Assembly (NCBI GenBank): GCA_030062745.1 | Contig: CP099840.1 | Location: 18,645,382-18,709,381 of the forward strand | Length of the DNA stretch: 64,000 nt | Direction: 5' to 3' | DNA from: Capitulum mitella | Taxonomy: Eukaryota; Arthropoda; Thecostraca; Pollicipedomorpha; Pollicipedidae | In this document: positions 35,521-47,115 of the stretch, piece by piece | Layout: each line of letters opens with the position of its first letter | How positions within the stretch are numbered: the first letter of the stretch is position 1 | Program-made: the position numbers and the translations under genes | The notes under the pieces: generated by a model | What the model saw: only the letters and a program-made list of their open reading frames with translations | The model's database searches: none | What the model was told of the DNA's origin: nothing

Positions 35521-36713
35521 CCCGTCCCCGACTGGGGGCAGTTGACTCCCCCCTGAGGTTTTTCTGGGATTGCGAGAGAACAAATAAACACAAAGTCACG
35601 AAACTTTGTGTTCCTTTTGCTCCATCAATTTTACATCTCGTGTCAAATTTTTGACCTCAGGTCGGGTCAGGTGTCTGACCCAGGTCAGGTCAAACAGACC
35701 TATGTCAAAAAAAGTTTAGCGCCCTCCAACTTTTTCGAAAAACAAGATATCTCACTAATACTTTCAGGGATTAGTGATCGCGATAGATGCAACAAATCTG
35801 CTATCTCAGATTTTTTGAAATTTTCCGGGTCATTGACCTTAGGTGAAACCCACTTTTAAGACATATCGCCTTTTTTCGGAAATTGACGGAATATTTCATA
35901 GCATTTTTAGTGTCGAATGAAGCAGACATCTAGTTACTGTCATTGGGCAAAGTATCAATGACTTCCAGTCATTGACCTGAGGTCAGGTCACGAATAACTG
36001 TAGTGGAGCCAAAATGTACCACCGTCAAAATCGACGATGAATTACTCAGAATGGGTAGAAAATGGCAAAACTAGCTTGCACAGACGTAATTAATACCAGG
36101 AACCTCAAAAAGTTTGAAAAAGTAGCATATTTTGGAAATAAACAGGCTCTCGCGAATAAAGCTCCGCCAACTTTGTAGATTGATAACTAATGATTTTTTT
36201 CCAAAATTTAAGCATGATAGACTATCACAAGAACCACAACGATCAATAAAATACACATAGATCGTTTTTGTTCGCGAAAATAAAGCAACTCAAAATTAGT
36301 TCCCGTCATTTTGGTACCGCGTACGGCAGCGGCGCACAGTGACAGCTAGCGGGAGAATTACGGTGTCTTTAACTCAACGTTTCAGCGTATCTATTGAACA
36401 AATCTAGGGAAATTAGACGTGTATCGGCATCCGCGTACCTTTACCTGTGCGTTATTAGTCACAGCCCTTGAGATTCAGGCCATTTTTCGGTCTCATGCAG
36501 TCGGCCATGAGAAAACATATATAGGGCGTAAATTGGCTTACATATTATCTCAAACTAAAAATGAGACCAGTTTCGAGCTCTACTCGTCACAGGCTTTCCA
36601 ACGGTATGCTTATTTTTATCGTGCGACGAACCGTTCGTGAGTTAGAGAGGGGGCAGTCAACTGCCCCCGCCCCAGTCGCCGGTGTTCGAGACAGACCGAC
36701 GTTCGTGCGCGGG
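35521..36713 (+). mobile_element. Family A TTAA element, copy 3
   Basis: A 1,193-bp copy flanked by intact TTAA (35517-35520 and 36714-36717). Left end CCCGTCCCCGACTGGGGG, right end GTGCGCGGG, with both subterminal hairpins shortened. A small internal deletion near 36435 accounts for most of the length difference from copies 1 and 4. No transposase frame. Confidence 0.85.
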
Positions 36714-36829
36714 TTAAGAAATGTGAGACGATATTTCGTTTTTCTAGCCTAAAAACTTCTGAGCTCTTGTATCTGCTTTACATCAGCCAGTTCTGGGAAT
36801 TCCGTGCTTTCTCACGCCATTTCATTGGC

Positions 36830-37250
36830 TAACCCTATTCTGTGCTCTTGCCCGATACGTACGATTCCGTGCTGAGTGGGAGGTAGATTCTGCCCCTGCG
36901 ATGTCGAAGCATTTCGATCTGGAAAACTATTGAAAAAAGAAAACTATTGATAACTGGCATCAAGTTCAAACATATTACGCATACTAATTTGCATTGTGCC
37001 TGAAGTGCGCATTCTGAGATCAGAAGCGCACCAAATTTTGAAATGATAGTCATAAACCTAACCAGGGCAGATATATGGGGTAATGCTTTTGAGAATGTGA
37101 AGTTTTCGTCATATCTTTTTTTTAATCTGGTGACATCATGTGTGTCAAAAAATATCTCGATACATGTCACATGTCATACCATGTGTTCATTAAAAGTTCT
37201 CATGGGAGGACCTAAGTGCCAGAAAGAGGGGCCAATAACTGCATGGTGAA
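36830..37250 (+). repeat. Dispersed repeat, family C copy 2
   Basis: Matches the 6770-7100 stretch in order: AATTTGCATTGTG, CGCATTCTGAGATCAGAAGC, ACATGTCATACCATGTG, GTGCCAGAAAG. It begins near a CTAACCCTATTC that resembles the family B terminus, so it may be a distant TTAA-element relative. The ends are not resolved. Confidence 0.45.
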
Positions 37251-37954
37251 AGTTGTCTTTTTTCTTTTCAATTCCGTAAATCGAGTCATCATTCATCAGG
37301 AATAAGACGTAAAATACCCCTTTACATTACCTTGGAGTCGCCTCTGACTTTTGTTTTCATTGAAATTTATGGCATTTGATCGCAATATATCTGGAGCTAA
37401 CAAAGCAGATCACACAGATCCAGATGTCTGTTAGGCCGCTGAACATTCCATTGGACGAAATATGCACCCGCAAGCCGATGTCCAGAGGGACTCCTGGCAG
37501 CATATATGGGTGAATTATACGCTTGGGCTATGGCAAGGATGTCTGTACCATACGTTAACTTTCTTTTATTCATGCAATGAATTTTAAATTATTAGGAATT
37601 CGAAGATCTAAACCCCCTTTTGCGTCCCCTGGATCCGCCAATGAGTAACGTTTTTCGCAGAAGTACTTGAAAGTGTGCAGATTTCAAATATTTTGGCCAT
37701 TTGGACCGTCCGCGGCATTATAAAGAATATCAAAGCGATACATGAGCATGTCGACGTACGCGATCTCCACAAATCACAATCTTCCTGAAACCTGCCTTCC
37801 AAAAGTGTTCTGGAACCGCCTCTAGAGGAGGTAAATTTTCAAAATTTTGTCACATATTTAAGGATAGTCGTGGAACCCTGAAATGGCTCTGTATTTGGTT
37901 ACCATTCCCAAGGGTCCATCGCTGCCTCGCTGCCCCTCGCTGAGCGCAATCATT

Positions 37955-38175
37955 CCTACCGCCGGCCACAGCCGTCCCCGTGATCCCCATTCCTGTCGCC
38001 GGCCACAGCATTCCCCGTGATCCCCATCCCTGCCGCCGGCCACAACAGTCCACAGGATTTCATCCCTGCCGTCGAACACGGCTGTCCGCGATCCCATCTC
38101 TGCCGCCAGACACGGCTGTCCGCAGGATCCCCATCCCCGCCGCCGGACACAGTTCTCCGCAGGATCCCCCCCCCC
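37955..38175. repeat. ~37-bp minisatellite (about 6-7 copies)
   Basis: The unit begins GCCGGCCACAGCATTCCCCG and continues TGATCCCCATCCCTGCC, about 37 bp. It is clear at the left and decays to the right, ending in a C-run at 38166-38176. The reading frames across it are repeat-driven. Confidence 0.8.
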
Positions 38176-38224
38176 CTCTGACGCTGAGCAGAATCCCCCT
38201 CGGCTGCGCAGCAGCGCTGCTCAG

Positions 38225-38440
38225 GAATCCTCAGCCGACTTTGCAAGGTCGCCAGTGCTGTCATGCCGGCTTAAGCGGATTTGTAACAGGCCAGCTCCCA
38301 TCAGGAATCTAAAACGCCTCCGACAGTCCCTGTCGCTTGAGGCCCATAGCCGACCTCCGGCGCCGCGCGCGCCGACTGAGATGGCATCCCTCGCTGGGAA
38401 GTCTGCCTCCCGGGAGTCGCTGAAAACGACTGTTGTCTGA
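38225..38440 (+). CDS. Candidate C-terminal exon with PDZ-type tail
   Basis: After the acceptor-like GCAGCAGCGCTGCTCAG, 71 codons run to TGA at 38438-38440. The segment is basic and Ser-rich (NLKRLRQSLSLEAHS) with a phosphosite-like RLRQSLS. It ends KTTVV, which fits a class I PDZ-binding motif (T at -2, V at 0). The frame is open upstream to about 38020 through the minisatellite, so the acceptor choice is uncertain. No upstream exons were linked, and the product is not recognised. Confidence 0.3.
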   Translation, partial: ESSADFARSPVLSCRLKRICNRPAPIRNLKRLRQSLSLEAHSRPPAPRAPTEMASLAGKSASRESLKTTVV

Positions 38441-38449
38441 AGGTCGGGA

Positions 38450-40100
38450 GACAACGACGATGGCGTTGCAGTCAGTGTTAGTTGCTTTGGTTTCTTTCCG
38501 CTGAGAAATGGCGCAACGTCCTAAGGAATTCGCAGTTTTAGGAACCTCACATAGCAAAGCTCAGTAAGCTGCTGCAATGTTTGCAAGCCTTATGCCATTC
38601 ACTTGCAGTGGAGGTTCACGGGACAGAAGTAGCTAGCTAGCCAACCAGCACGCTCTGACATTCTGAACAGACACTGCTATCAATGCTATCATTAGCTACG
38701 TTAATGATGTCATTTTACTGTACAACCTATTCAAGCGAAAGTAGCATGAACATGGGTGTGGTTTCCTATCTGTTTGTGGGTGCCCCGGCACCCACAAAAT
38801 GGAGATGGGCACCCAAAATACGACTTAGGCATCCACGACTTAAAGGATGTTTAAATATTGGAATATAGTTATATTAACTTTAGCTTTAGCTATAGTCATA
38901 GTAATGTTAACGTTAACCACCTAAAGTCGGCTTTATCAGCAATAATCAGAACTTATGTACTCCATTGTCAACCTCCAAATCGCTTTTCCCCACCACCCTC
39001 CGAATAAAATTGTGTCAAGCTGGGCCCTGGAGCAAGGTCCTCCATCAAAGGTAGTGCATCTGCCCGAATCGGGATTTTTAACTGCACTCGTGCGAATGAA
39101 AGTGACATTTTTGTGTATCAAACGGTAAGTACCATTCAATCTTGCGAACTCGTTCTCGTTTGCTCACATTTTACTGAAGTAAATGCGCTGGCTATCAGCC
39201 CAAGTTCACACTGTTTACTCTATTTTCTTTCCAACATTAAAATCACCGGTAAAACGTGGTAGCGTATCGTTAGCGTCAGCGATGTCGAAGCTGACAGCAA
39301 TTGGAGAACAGCGAAATTATCAAGGAGGGCTTCATGGATTCAGGCAAGTACTGCTGCAGTTCCACGAATTCCCCGCAGGTATGCATTACATGAAAAGGTC
39401 GAAGCACGTTAGAATTGTTTGTCAAAACAACCGTCGTTGCCGTTTATGACTGCGTCTGGTACAGCAAGGCAGAGTGCTGTGATCAATATTTCCATGAACC
39501 ATGAACACCTATCACAATTCTGCCCCCGCCCCTCCCCCCAACACGCAATATCTGGATGCCCCCTTATGTGTTTTGGGCACCCACAGCCATTTTCCAAAAA
39601 CCACATCATGAGTATGCGTGTTGTGAGGACAAAGTATCATCTGATGGTATGGACGATTACGAGAAGTAACGACAGCGAGCGGAGTGAAACCGAACTGAAG
39701 TGAAACCGCATCTCAGCTGCTGCGGAGCTGCACATCGCACCAGCAAGGAAATGTCCGGATAACGTGTTTCTTGAAATGAGTCGGGGAAATGCAGTAATTT
39801 ACTACTTCATTTCTGAAGCCTCCCTAGAATATCTTGTCGTTGAGAATGCGTTGCATGACTTCATTTAGATGGCAGCCTGAACGACTTACAGGCAACCTGA
39901 AATAGGGTGCACATATGGCGTATGGCACGCTATGAAAGGTAATGATGAGTGCATGCTGTCGGTAAGAAAGAACTCATCCCCATAATACCATGACTTACTG
40001 CACACCTGCGCGGTAGGAATTACGTATTCCTTCGAAGAGAAGCCGCATTGGCAGTCTCCCCGCCCTTTGGAATTCTTCATGAGAGCTGCACAAGCGCGAG
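38450..40100. other. No supported gene; possible inverted-end repeat 38755-39608
   Basis: GTGTGGTTTCC...GTGGGTGCCC near 38757-38790 is weakly mirrored by GGGCACCCAC...AAAAACCACATC near 39576-39608. This may mark an 850-bp inverted-repeat element. The match is short and no target duplication was found. Otherwise no exon was recognised. Confidence 0.3.
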
Positions 40101-40119
40101 GAGTTTTCGTCCACGGGCG

Positions 40120-40650
40120 ATGCGCCATTACGCCGCAGTGGATCCGATCCGCTCGGCGCCGGTGAGCCTCCTTATCCCGTATGACGACGGGACGGCCACC
40201 CTGGCCTCTCCATGACGCGACAGCTCTGCCGACGACAGACGGCGGCGTCCACACAGCGAGCGCGGCCCGACGAGAGACGGCAGTCGGCGGAAAGAGCCGG
40301 TGTCCCGCCTCCGACCGCCGACAGGCCGGCCGTTAGCCGGCCGCCCCAGGGCCGCCGCTCGGACGGGTTTTGGCCGGCCCGTCGGACCGCTGGTGCAGAC
40401 GCGCCTGTCACCGCAAGGAGCGGCGCCGGGGCACGGCTCCCGGGCCGACCTTCGGGTCACCGCAAAGCGCTTCCGCGATGACGTGTTCCCGACGTCGGCG
40501 TCGGCTCACGCCCGGAAGCGGCCCGGCACCGGTCTGGACTCGTCCGCGCGCAGGCGGCCAGGCGACACCGGTCCGTATACAGACGGTCCGTATACAGCCA
40601 GAGCGCACCCGATTGGTCTGTATACAAGCCGGTCAGCCAAAATGGTCCGT
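40120..40650. other. CpG- and GC-rich island, no gene assigned
   Basis: Very GC-rich sequence with long overlapping frames on both strands, as expected where stop codons are rare. The right part (40565-40640) holds a small GTATACA-containing repeat related to the 8.6-kb minisatellite. No splice-supported coding exon was resolved. Confidence 0.4.
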
Positions 40651-40654
40651 TTAA

Positions 40655-41883
40655 CCCGTCCCCGACTGGGGGGGGGCAGTTGACTGCCCCCCCCTGAGGT
40701 TTTTCTGGGATTGCGAGAGAACGAACTAACACAGATTCACAAAACTTTGTGTACCTTTTGCTCCATCAATTTTACGTCTCGTTTGAAAATTTTGACCTCA
40801 GGTCACGTCAGGTGTCTGACCTAGACCAGGTCAAACAGACCTAAGTCCAAAAAAGTTTAGCGCCCTCTAACTTTTTCGCAAAACAAGATATCTCAATAAT
40901 ACTTTCAGGGATTAGTGATCGTGATAGATGCAACAAATCTGCTATCTCGGATTTTTCGGAATTTTCCGGGTCATTGACCTAAGGTCAAGCCCATTTTTTA
41001 GACATATCGCCGTTTTTTTTCTGAAATTGACGGAATATTTCATCACATTTTTAGTGTGGAGTGCAGCAGACATCTAGTTACCGTCATTGGGCAAAGTATC
41101 AGTGACTTCCAGCCATTGACCTGAGGTCAGGTCACGAATAACTGAAGTGGGCCAAAATGTATCACCGTCAAAATCGACGATGAATTACTCAGAATGGGTA
41201 GAAAATGGCAGAACTAGCTTGCACACACGTAAGTAATACCAGGAACCTCAAAAAGTTTGAAAAAGTAGCATATTTTGGAAATAAACAGGCTCTCGCGAAT
41301 AAAGCTCCGCCAACTTTGTAGATTGGTAACTAATCGATTTTTCCAAAATTTAAGCATGAGAAACCATCACAAGAACCACAAAGATCAATAAAATTTACAT
41401 AGATTGTCTTTTTTCGCGAAAATAAAGGAACGCTAAAATTAGTTCCCGTCAATTTGGTACTGTGCGCCGCATATGGCAGCGGCGCACAGTGACGCCTGAC
41501 GGGAGAATTACGGTGTCTTTAACTCAACGTTTCGGGGTATATTTTGAACAAATCTGAGGAAATTAGACGTGTATCGGCATCCGCGGACATTTACTTGTGC
41601 GCTGGTGCCTTTACCTATGCGTTATTAGTCACAGCCCTTCAGATTCAGGACATTTCTCGGTCTCATGCAGTCGGCTATGAGAAAACATATATAGGGCGTA
41701 AATTGGCTTACATATTATCTAAAACTAAAAATGAGACCAGTTTCGAGCTCTACTCGTGACGGGCTTTCCAACGGTATGCTTATTTTCATCGTGCGACCAA
41801 CCGTTCGTGAGTTAGAGGGGGGGGCAGTCAACTGCCCCCCCCCAGTCGACGGTGTTCGGGACGGACCGACGGTCGTGCGCGGG
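40655..41883 (+). mobile_element. Family A TTAA element, copy 4
   Basis: A 1,229-bp copy, the best preserved, between TTAA (40651-40654) and TTAA (41884-41887). Left end CCCGTCCCCGACTGGGG, right end GGTCGTGCGCGGG. Both subterminal hairpins (G-run, CAGTTGACTG or CAGTCAACTG, C-run) are intact. TGACCTNAGGTCA palindromes occur at about 40796, 40976 and 41118. No transposase frame. Confidence 0.88.
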
Positions 41884-41989
41884 TTAAATGTGGCGAGACC
41901 CCACGAAACTGGAATAATAGCGGCGTATAAATAATGTCAGACGGACAGCTGATTTAACCTGTTTTTCGTAAGGTGGATTTCGCTTGAAG

Positions 41990-42100
41990 TCTATGCCGGG
42001 AGGGAGAAGCGGGGAAAATTCGGCCCCTCCTGAGAGCTGTTGATATTTTGGACCGATTTCAACAAAACAGGGCTGACATAGAAACTTGGAACCTAAACTG
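41990..42100 (+). repeat. Degenerate family B-like end
   Basis: GCCGGGAGGGAGAAGCGGGG, then ATTCGGCCCCTCCTGAGAGCT and GACCGATTTCAACAAAACAGG, follow the layout of the family B left end in decayed form. No terminus is recognisable. Confidence 0.4.
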
Positions 42101-42287
42101 ACTTCCTGCGCGTAGAAAAACAGCAAATGTTTGTGACTTGTGAGAAACAACTTCGGGAAACAAAAAAGGTGTCAACAGTCGTTTTCGTCCTACGTACACG
42201 ACGTTACGAGTGCACACGTCGGTCCTCATGCTAACTTTTTAGCCGTCCGTTAGTCTACATACATGCTAGGAAGCATGTTTTGGAGCA

Positions 42288-42560
42288 GTGGTGGATTCAT
42301 GGTCTCACACATAGGGAGGCGGTCATCCACAAACTTTTTGCTATTTTCCACTTAGTTTTGAGTAATTTACTACGCCGTTTTGGCACCATTTCGTGAGACA
42401 ATGGTTACAATATATTTCAAGCATCAATGGAAGTCCGAGAAACTAAAATGTGGGGCAGTTATAACCTAATGGGTGTCAATGGTTGGTTTATAAAACAAAA
42501 ACATAGTTACTATTTTCTTGTTCTTACCCTCCATTTCTTCTGGATCTGCCCGTGCGAATG
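42288..42560. mobile_element. Possible hAT-type MITE
   Basis: The left CAGTGGTGGATTCATGGTC...GGGAGG is partly mirrored by ...CCCTCCATTTCTTCTGGATCTGCCC at about 42527-42551. This resembles the CAGTGGCGGATCCAGG ends common in nonautonomous hAT elements. Arms are short and imperfect and no 8-bp target duplication was established. Confidence 0.3.
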
Positions 42561-42569
42561 ATGCGCAAG

Positions 42570-45500
42570 TGAACGTTGTACATGCATTGCTCATAAATGT
42601 CATTGTTTGGTTGAAATCGGTGCTATAAATCATTGGGTGTGGAGTGATATCTTGCTTTCCCAAATTCCTCCACCTTATTCCGCCTCTGATTCTTAGTTAT
42701 GTTACACTAACCTCAATTTCTTGTATCAATGCTATAACATCTAAAAATTTTGGCATATCGAGCCATGCCTTGTTTTCAGCCCATGGAACGTTGCATTGCC
42801 CCCTATGACGGTCCCAACATCCGCCCTTGGCATTCTCCGGAAAAAAAACTTTTCCGCGAAAAAAACTCGTTAGGGGAGCGTGCCCCCTCCACCCTTCCCA
42901 CCATAAATGTTAGGTTAATCGTAAACAGCCGAGCTGTGGAAGACAAGCGGCAACAGATGGAGCGGAATAACAGGCTGAAAACAACGAGCCTGAATTTTCC
43001 GTATTAGCCATATCGAAAAAAAAATGTAGAGGGAGACAGATGGAGTAGGGAAGAAACAGCCAGCAAACGCAAATGCGGCTATTTCAGAGCAAAACTAACA
43101 AGCTCTTAGGAATTTTCATTTTTCTACATGACCGATGAACACTGAAGAAACAGAAATGTTCTGTACCCTTGACACTATCGGGCACTTTTCCTGAAAATAA
43201 CAGAACTGCGAGAATTTTGGCGTGAATCATCGATCATCGGTAAGCTCATCCAGAGTAACGTTTGTTTTTATTCAAGGAGTATTGAAGGAACCCATTTGTT
43301 CCTGCGCATATTCACTACAGTTAGCGTTATGTTTATCAGAGTTTACCAGGGTTCATGTTCACGAGACAGATCGTTCACTAAGGTTGCCGACACTTGGCAA
43401 CCAATGCCACAGAGAAATATCGTCGAAAAATTCTGGATCCGAGGACATTGCGGCATTCCTATGACGAATCTGTTGCCCTTCACGCCTCGTGTTGAAATTT
43501 CTTTCCGATCGTCACGTTTTGTTGAAAACAGACCTGTAGGGTTGGATTAGGCTTGCCGCGTCGCAGATGACATTTGCCAGCCGAAAGGCTGTGGTTTGGG
43601 TGCCAGGGCCAGGAACAAGTTTTGCCATGTATTGCACACTCGAGGATGCGATCTTGAAACCGGTTCCTGCTTCATCCTTGTTTGATCTAATAAAAACACG
43701 CAATATGGTACAATCCGACCATCTGAAGTGGGTGGCGCGTGAACCAAGCATCATGATGATCAGAGCTCCTTGTTCGTACCTGGTCCCGGCCGCGCAAATG
43801 AAACCAAACCTGATGTAATGTTGTCTCACCGTTAAAGAAATGTTCGCGCCGTCAGGTCATGACACGGCCTCTCTGAGTGCTCTGAGGTTTTCTCAGGTCC
43901 AGATAATGCATGGCTCCTCACAAGCAACAAAACTTAGTGCTTGCCACACACCGTGTGTGACAAGAGCATGACGCCAACGCGGGATTTAATTAATTCATGG
44001 CGTGTCATTAGGAATTAGATTTCCAAGAGTTTCAGAGTTTTTTTTTGTATTTGATCCATTCGGGTATACCAATATTGTCATAAGGATGTTCCATTGTTCA
44101 TAACCGCAACGTTAGGAAATTTATATTAAGCAGACGTTGTGATAAATGTGCACACTGAAAAAATTATACCTGTAGGTACGTAACAAATGCGATGACTGGT
44201 GATATTTGAAGCTAGAAGTTTGACAGTCCCTAAGCAGGGCTTCTCAAAGCTATTTTTGGTACAACTGAAAGAAAGGTGCTGGTGCCTGACGCATGGATCT
44301 CCTAACAGATGGCTTTTCTTTCTTATCTCTTCAAATCAGCCATTTGCTATTCGGCATTCTTCCTCTTCCACACGTAGGTTTCATCCGTGTTTTTCTCAGG
44401 TGTCGCATGCTGAACATTTTTATTTCACATGCGACTGCATCACCTGAATGTTGATATCTGTGCTTAGACGAGTTCTGTGATTTGGCAAACAGAGTTCCTT
44501 TATCCCGTTGTTCCATGGAGACCATGACACAGACACGGCAAGCGGGTTGTGTGTCATACTCGCCTAGAGCAAAAACCATCTGTTGCCCTTGTGGTGGTCG
44601 CCCATGTTAGGAGCTGATCGATAATATTACGAGCTGATCGCTGGACCGTTTCGTGCGGTGAGATCGGAATGTTTTGATGCGCCCTCGTGGTGTAGCGGCA
44701 AAAAAAGAACGGAACATAGTGACAGTAATTCTGGCACCGCCAAGGCAAGCTTAGAGCACCTGTGGAAAATCCAAAGGTTGGCTTAAATCGCATGAACGAC
44801 CACGACACGCATGGCTGGAAGTCCTGAAAAGTGGAGGAAGAAGGTCTGCGCCATGGTGTCCACTTTTCAGAGGCGTTAATATTAGGCCTGTGGTCATGAC
44901 TGTTTTGAACCAGATTCTTGCCGGAAGTCTCCAGCCATGGGGGCATGTCACTGGCACGGGCAGTCAGCAAACCTGTCGCAATGATGCAGTAATCTTGAAG
45001 AAGGATGCTGTGATACCTTTCAATCACGACTGAAAAAATGTAAGTGTCTGAAATCACGTTGGAATGGGACAATACCGATGACCTGACATTGAAGTGGACT
45101 TCACTTTCGTAAAGCTCATAAGAAGCGCAGGAACGTTAAATCAGTTCAAGGTGGTGGTTGGGTTCCGGAACGAATACCAGAAATCGATCCTTCTTATACG
45201 CCGTATTAGAGCCGGGATTCCGATGTAGTCCCAGTGCAACGCTCCTAGGAGAGGCTGTGATTTTAGACAAGCCTTGTCGAACGACCTCCGATAAGGCGGT
45301 TCAAGCCAATTGTCACGAACGGTCTGCAGTTACAAAAGAAAGCATAATACCATCGCATCGTCGCTGAGATTGGACATCTTGAAACTGCGATGCAGACACA
45401 TTAAAAAGAAGACTTGCTGAAAAAGGCCTGAATACTCCTTGGCGCTGCTGCAAGGCTGCACATGAGTGGTAACGTAGCAAGGAGAGGAATGTGGAGGAGG

Positions 45501-47100
45501 GCTTCTTTGTTCTGAAATGCAGCATAACACGTACTGGACTCATGGAAGAGAACAAGGAGCCTTGTGTTCAGAATTATTCGTATCCGCATTAGTAATCCTG
45601 ATTTTTTGTTTAATATCACCTGGTACTGTTTTGCATTCGTCGTCGGTACCAATGACAGTACGAACAATGTTCTGATATATCGTTTATATTATGGGATACA
45701 CGAAAACACGGTAGAAAAGCAACGGCTGGACGAGTACACTATATTGTATCATCATTCTGTTCATTTCGAATGCACTTTTATTATTAGTGTTCATGCTACT
45801 GTTCACAAGTGCTTGAAATTATAGACACCAGTACAGATTGCCTTCTTGCGAGTGCTTTATTTCATATTGGAGGATAAGTGCGCGGACGTTGCGAAAATAT
45901 CCGTGTATGGAGAGGAGAGGGCAGGGGCATGATCAGACTGAAGGCGTTTATTCGGTGCAAATAGCTCCTGGCCCGTTTTTTTTTTTAATTCTTCTGCTGG
46001 GGGGCCGTGGCCTGAAAAGTGGAGGAAGCACCGCCCATGTACTTAATGTCCGTCTACTGAGGTCAGCAAAGAAGCAGACCAACTGCCACAGGCGACCGCC
46101 TTAGAATAAATGAAAAACTTTGCCATGTACATCTTAGCAGTCCATACGCTCATTTCTCGACGCTGGCGAGAGGTTTCTCACCATGCTGCACTCAAGCTGC
46201 ATCCGACCCGCCACACAGGGAGCGTCGCTGTTTGTGACAGCCCTTCAGCCGTCACCGACGGCTCTGACGTGTTTTTCTGCAGCGGCCGGCCGCCGCTCGG
46301 ACGCCAGCCGGCCCGTTAGGGTACCGGCCGTGCCGCGGCGGGCCGTCGGCTCGTGACCGGAGGATGACTGGTCCCCGCCGCCTGGCCTGAGCCGGCGCTG
46401 AGGCTCCCGACGCCCCCGTCATCTACTGGAGCACTGCCAGCGCGCCACGACCGCCTGCTCGTGCCGTGTCTGCGAAACTCAAACTTCTAATCATGTCGGG
46501 ATGCGAAATTCCCGGGCTTTTGGTAGCATTGGGAATGCAAAGAAAAAACATACGAAAACAATTTATTTTTGAGATAAACATGTGTCAGAGCCACGAGTTG
46601 CCAATGCAACGACACCATTTGCTTATCAGGGCAAAGATTATTTCGGCGCTAGGTCAAAAATAGTGGAGATGTTAATGCCGTATCCAACCTAGGTATATAT
46701 TTCCATGCAACGTCGCAGACGTAATGTCAATGTCTTTCTTGAAATGGGGATGCATGTGCATCCCTTGCTACATTATAGCTCCACCGATATTTGGAATAAA
46801 CAACGGGGCATTTCATCACGAGTGTGGCTAAAACGAAGCGCCGATGAATGAGTTCCGTTCCGGAGAAAAAGGCATTAGAAAGAGACGGTTCAACGCATGT
46901 GCAGTCTTGACGAATCCCGGAATGACCATTTTATGACAACGACCAAACGTCGGTAGGGCCTGCCAAAACATGTCTGAAACTTAAGCTGTTGTAATCCTAA
47001 CTAGCACATGTTGAAAGCCATGGAGCAACAAGAGCTCCAAGGTAAAGGAATCATTTATGTGCATGTCCGCTGTATCACCGACGGATGGCCTCGCCCGAAA
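42570..47100. other. Gene-poor stretch, no supported gene
   Basis: Long overlapping frames at 43512-43829 and 44554-45072 lack splice context and recognisable domains. Near 46280 a strong acceptor (GTGTTTTTCTGCAG) precedes a GC-rich segment that could be a short terminal exon in one frame (RRSDASRPVRVPAVPRR), but nothing links it to other exons. Confidence 0.35.
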
Positions 47101-47115
47101 GTCTTGTTTAAGTTG

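Noticed and set aside
40128..40732. Several overlapping ORFs in the GC island before family A copy 4
   Set aside because: Frames are open on both strands because of high GC. Some run into the transposon end, and no splice-supported exon was resolved.
44680..44760. tRNA gene suggested by CCTCGTGGTGTAGCGG
   Set aside because: A box A-like stretch occurs but no box B or closing acceptor stem follows.
44554..45072. 172-codon - strand ORF
   Set aside because: No recognisable domain, no splice context and no compositional bias. A weak resemblance of the + strand near 45380 to Tc1-type sequence was too short to call.
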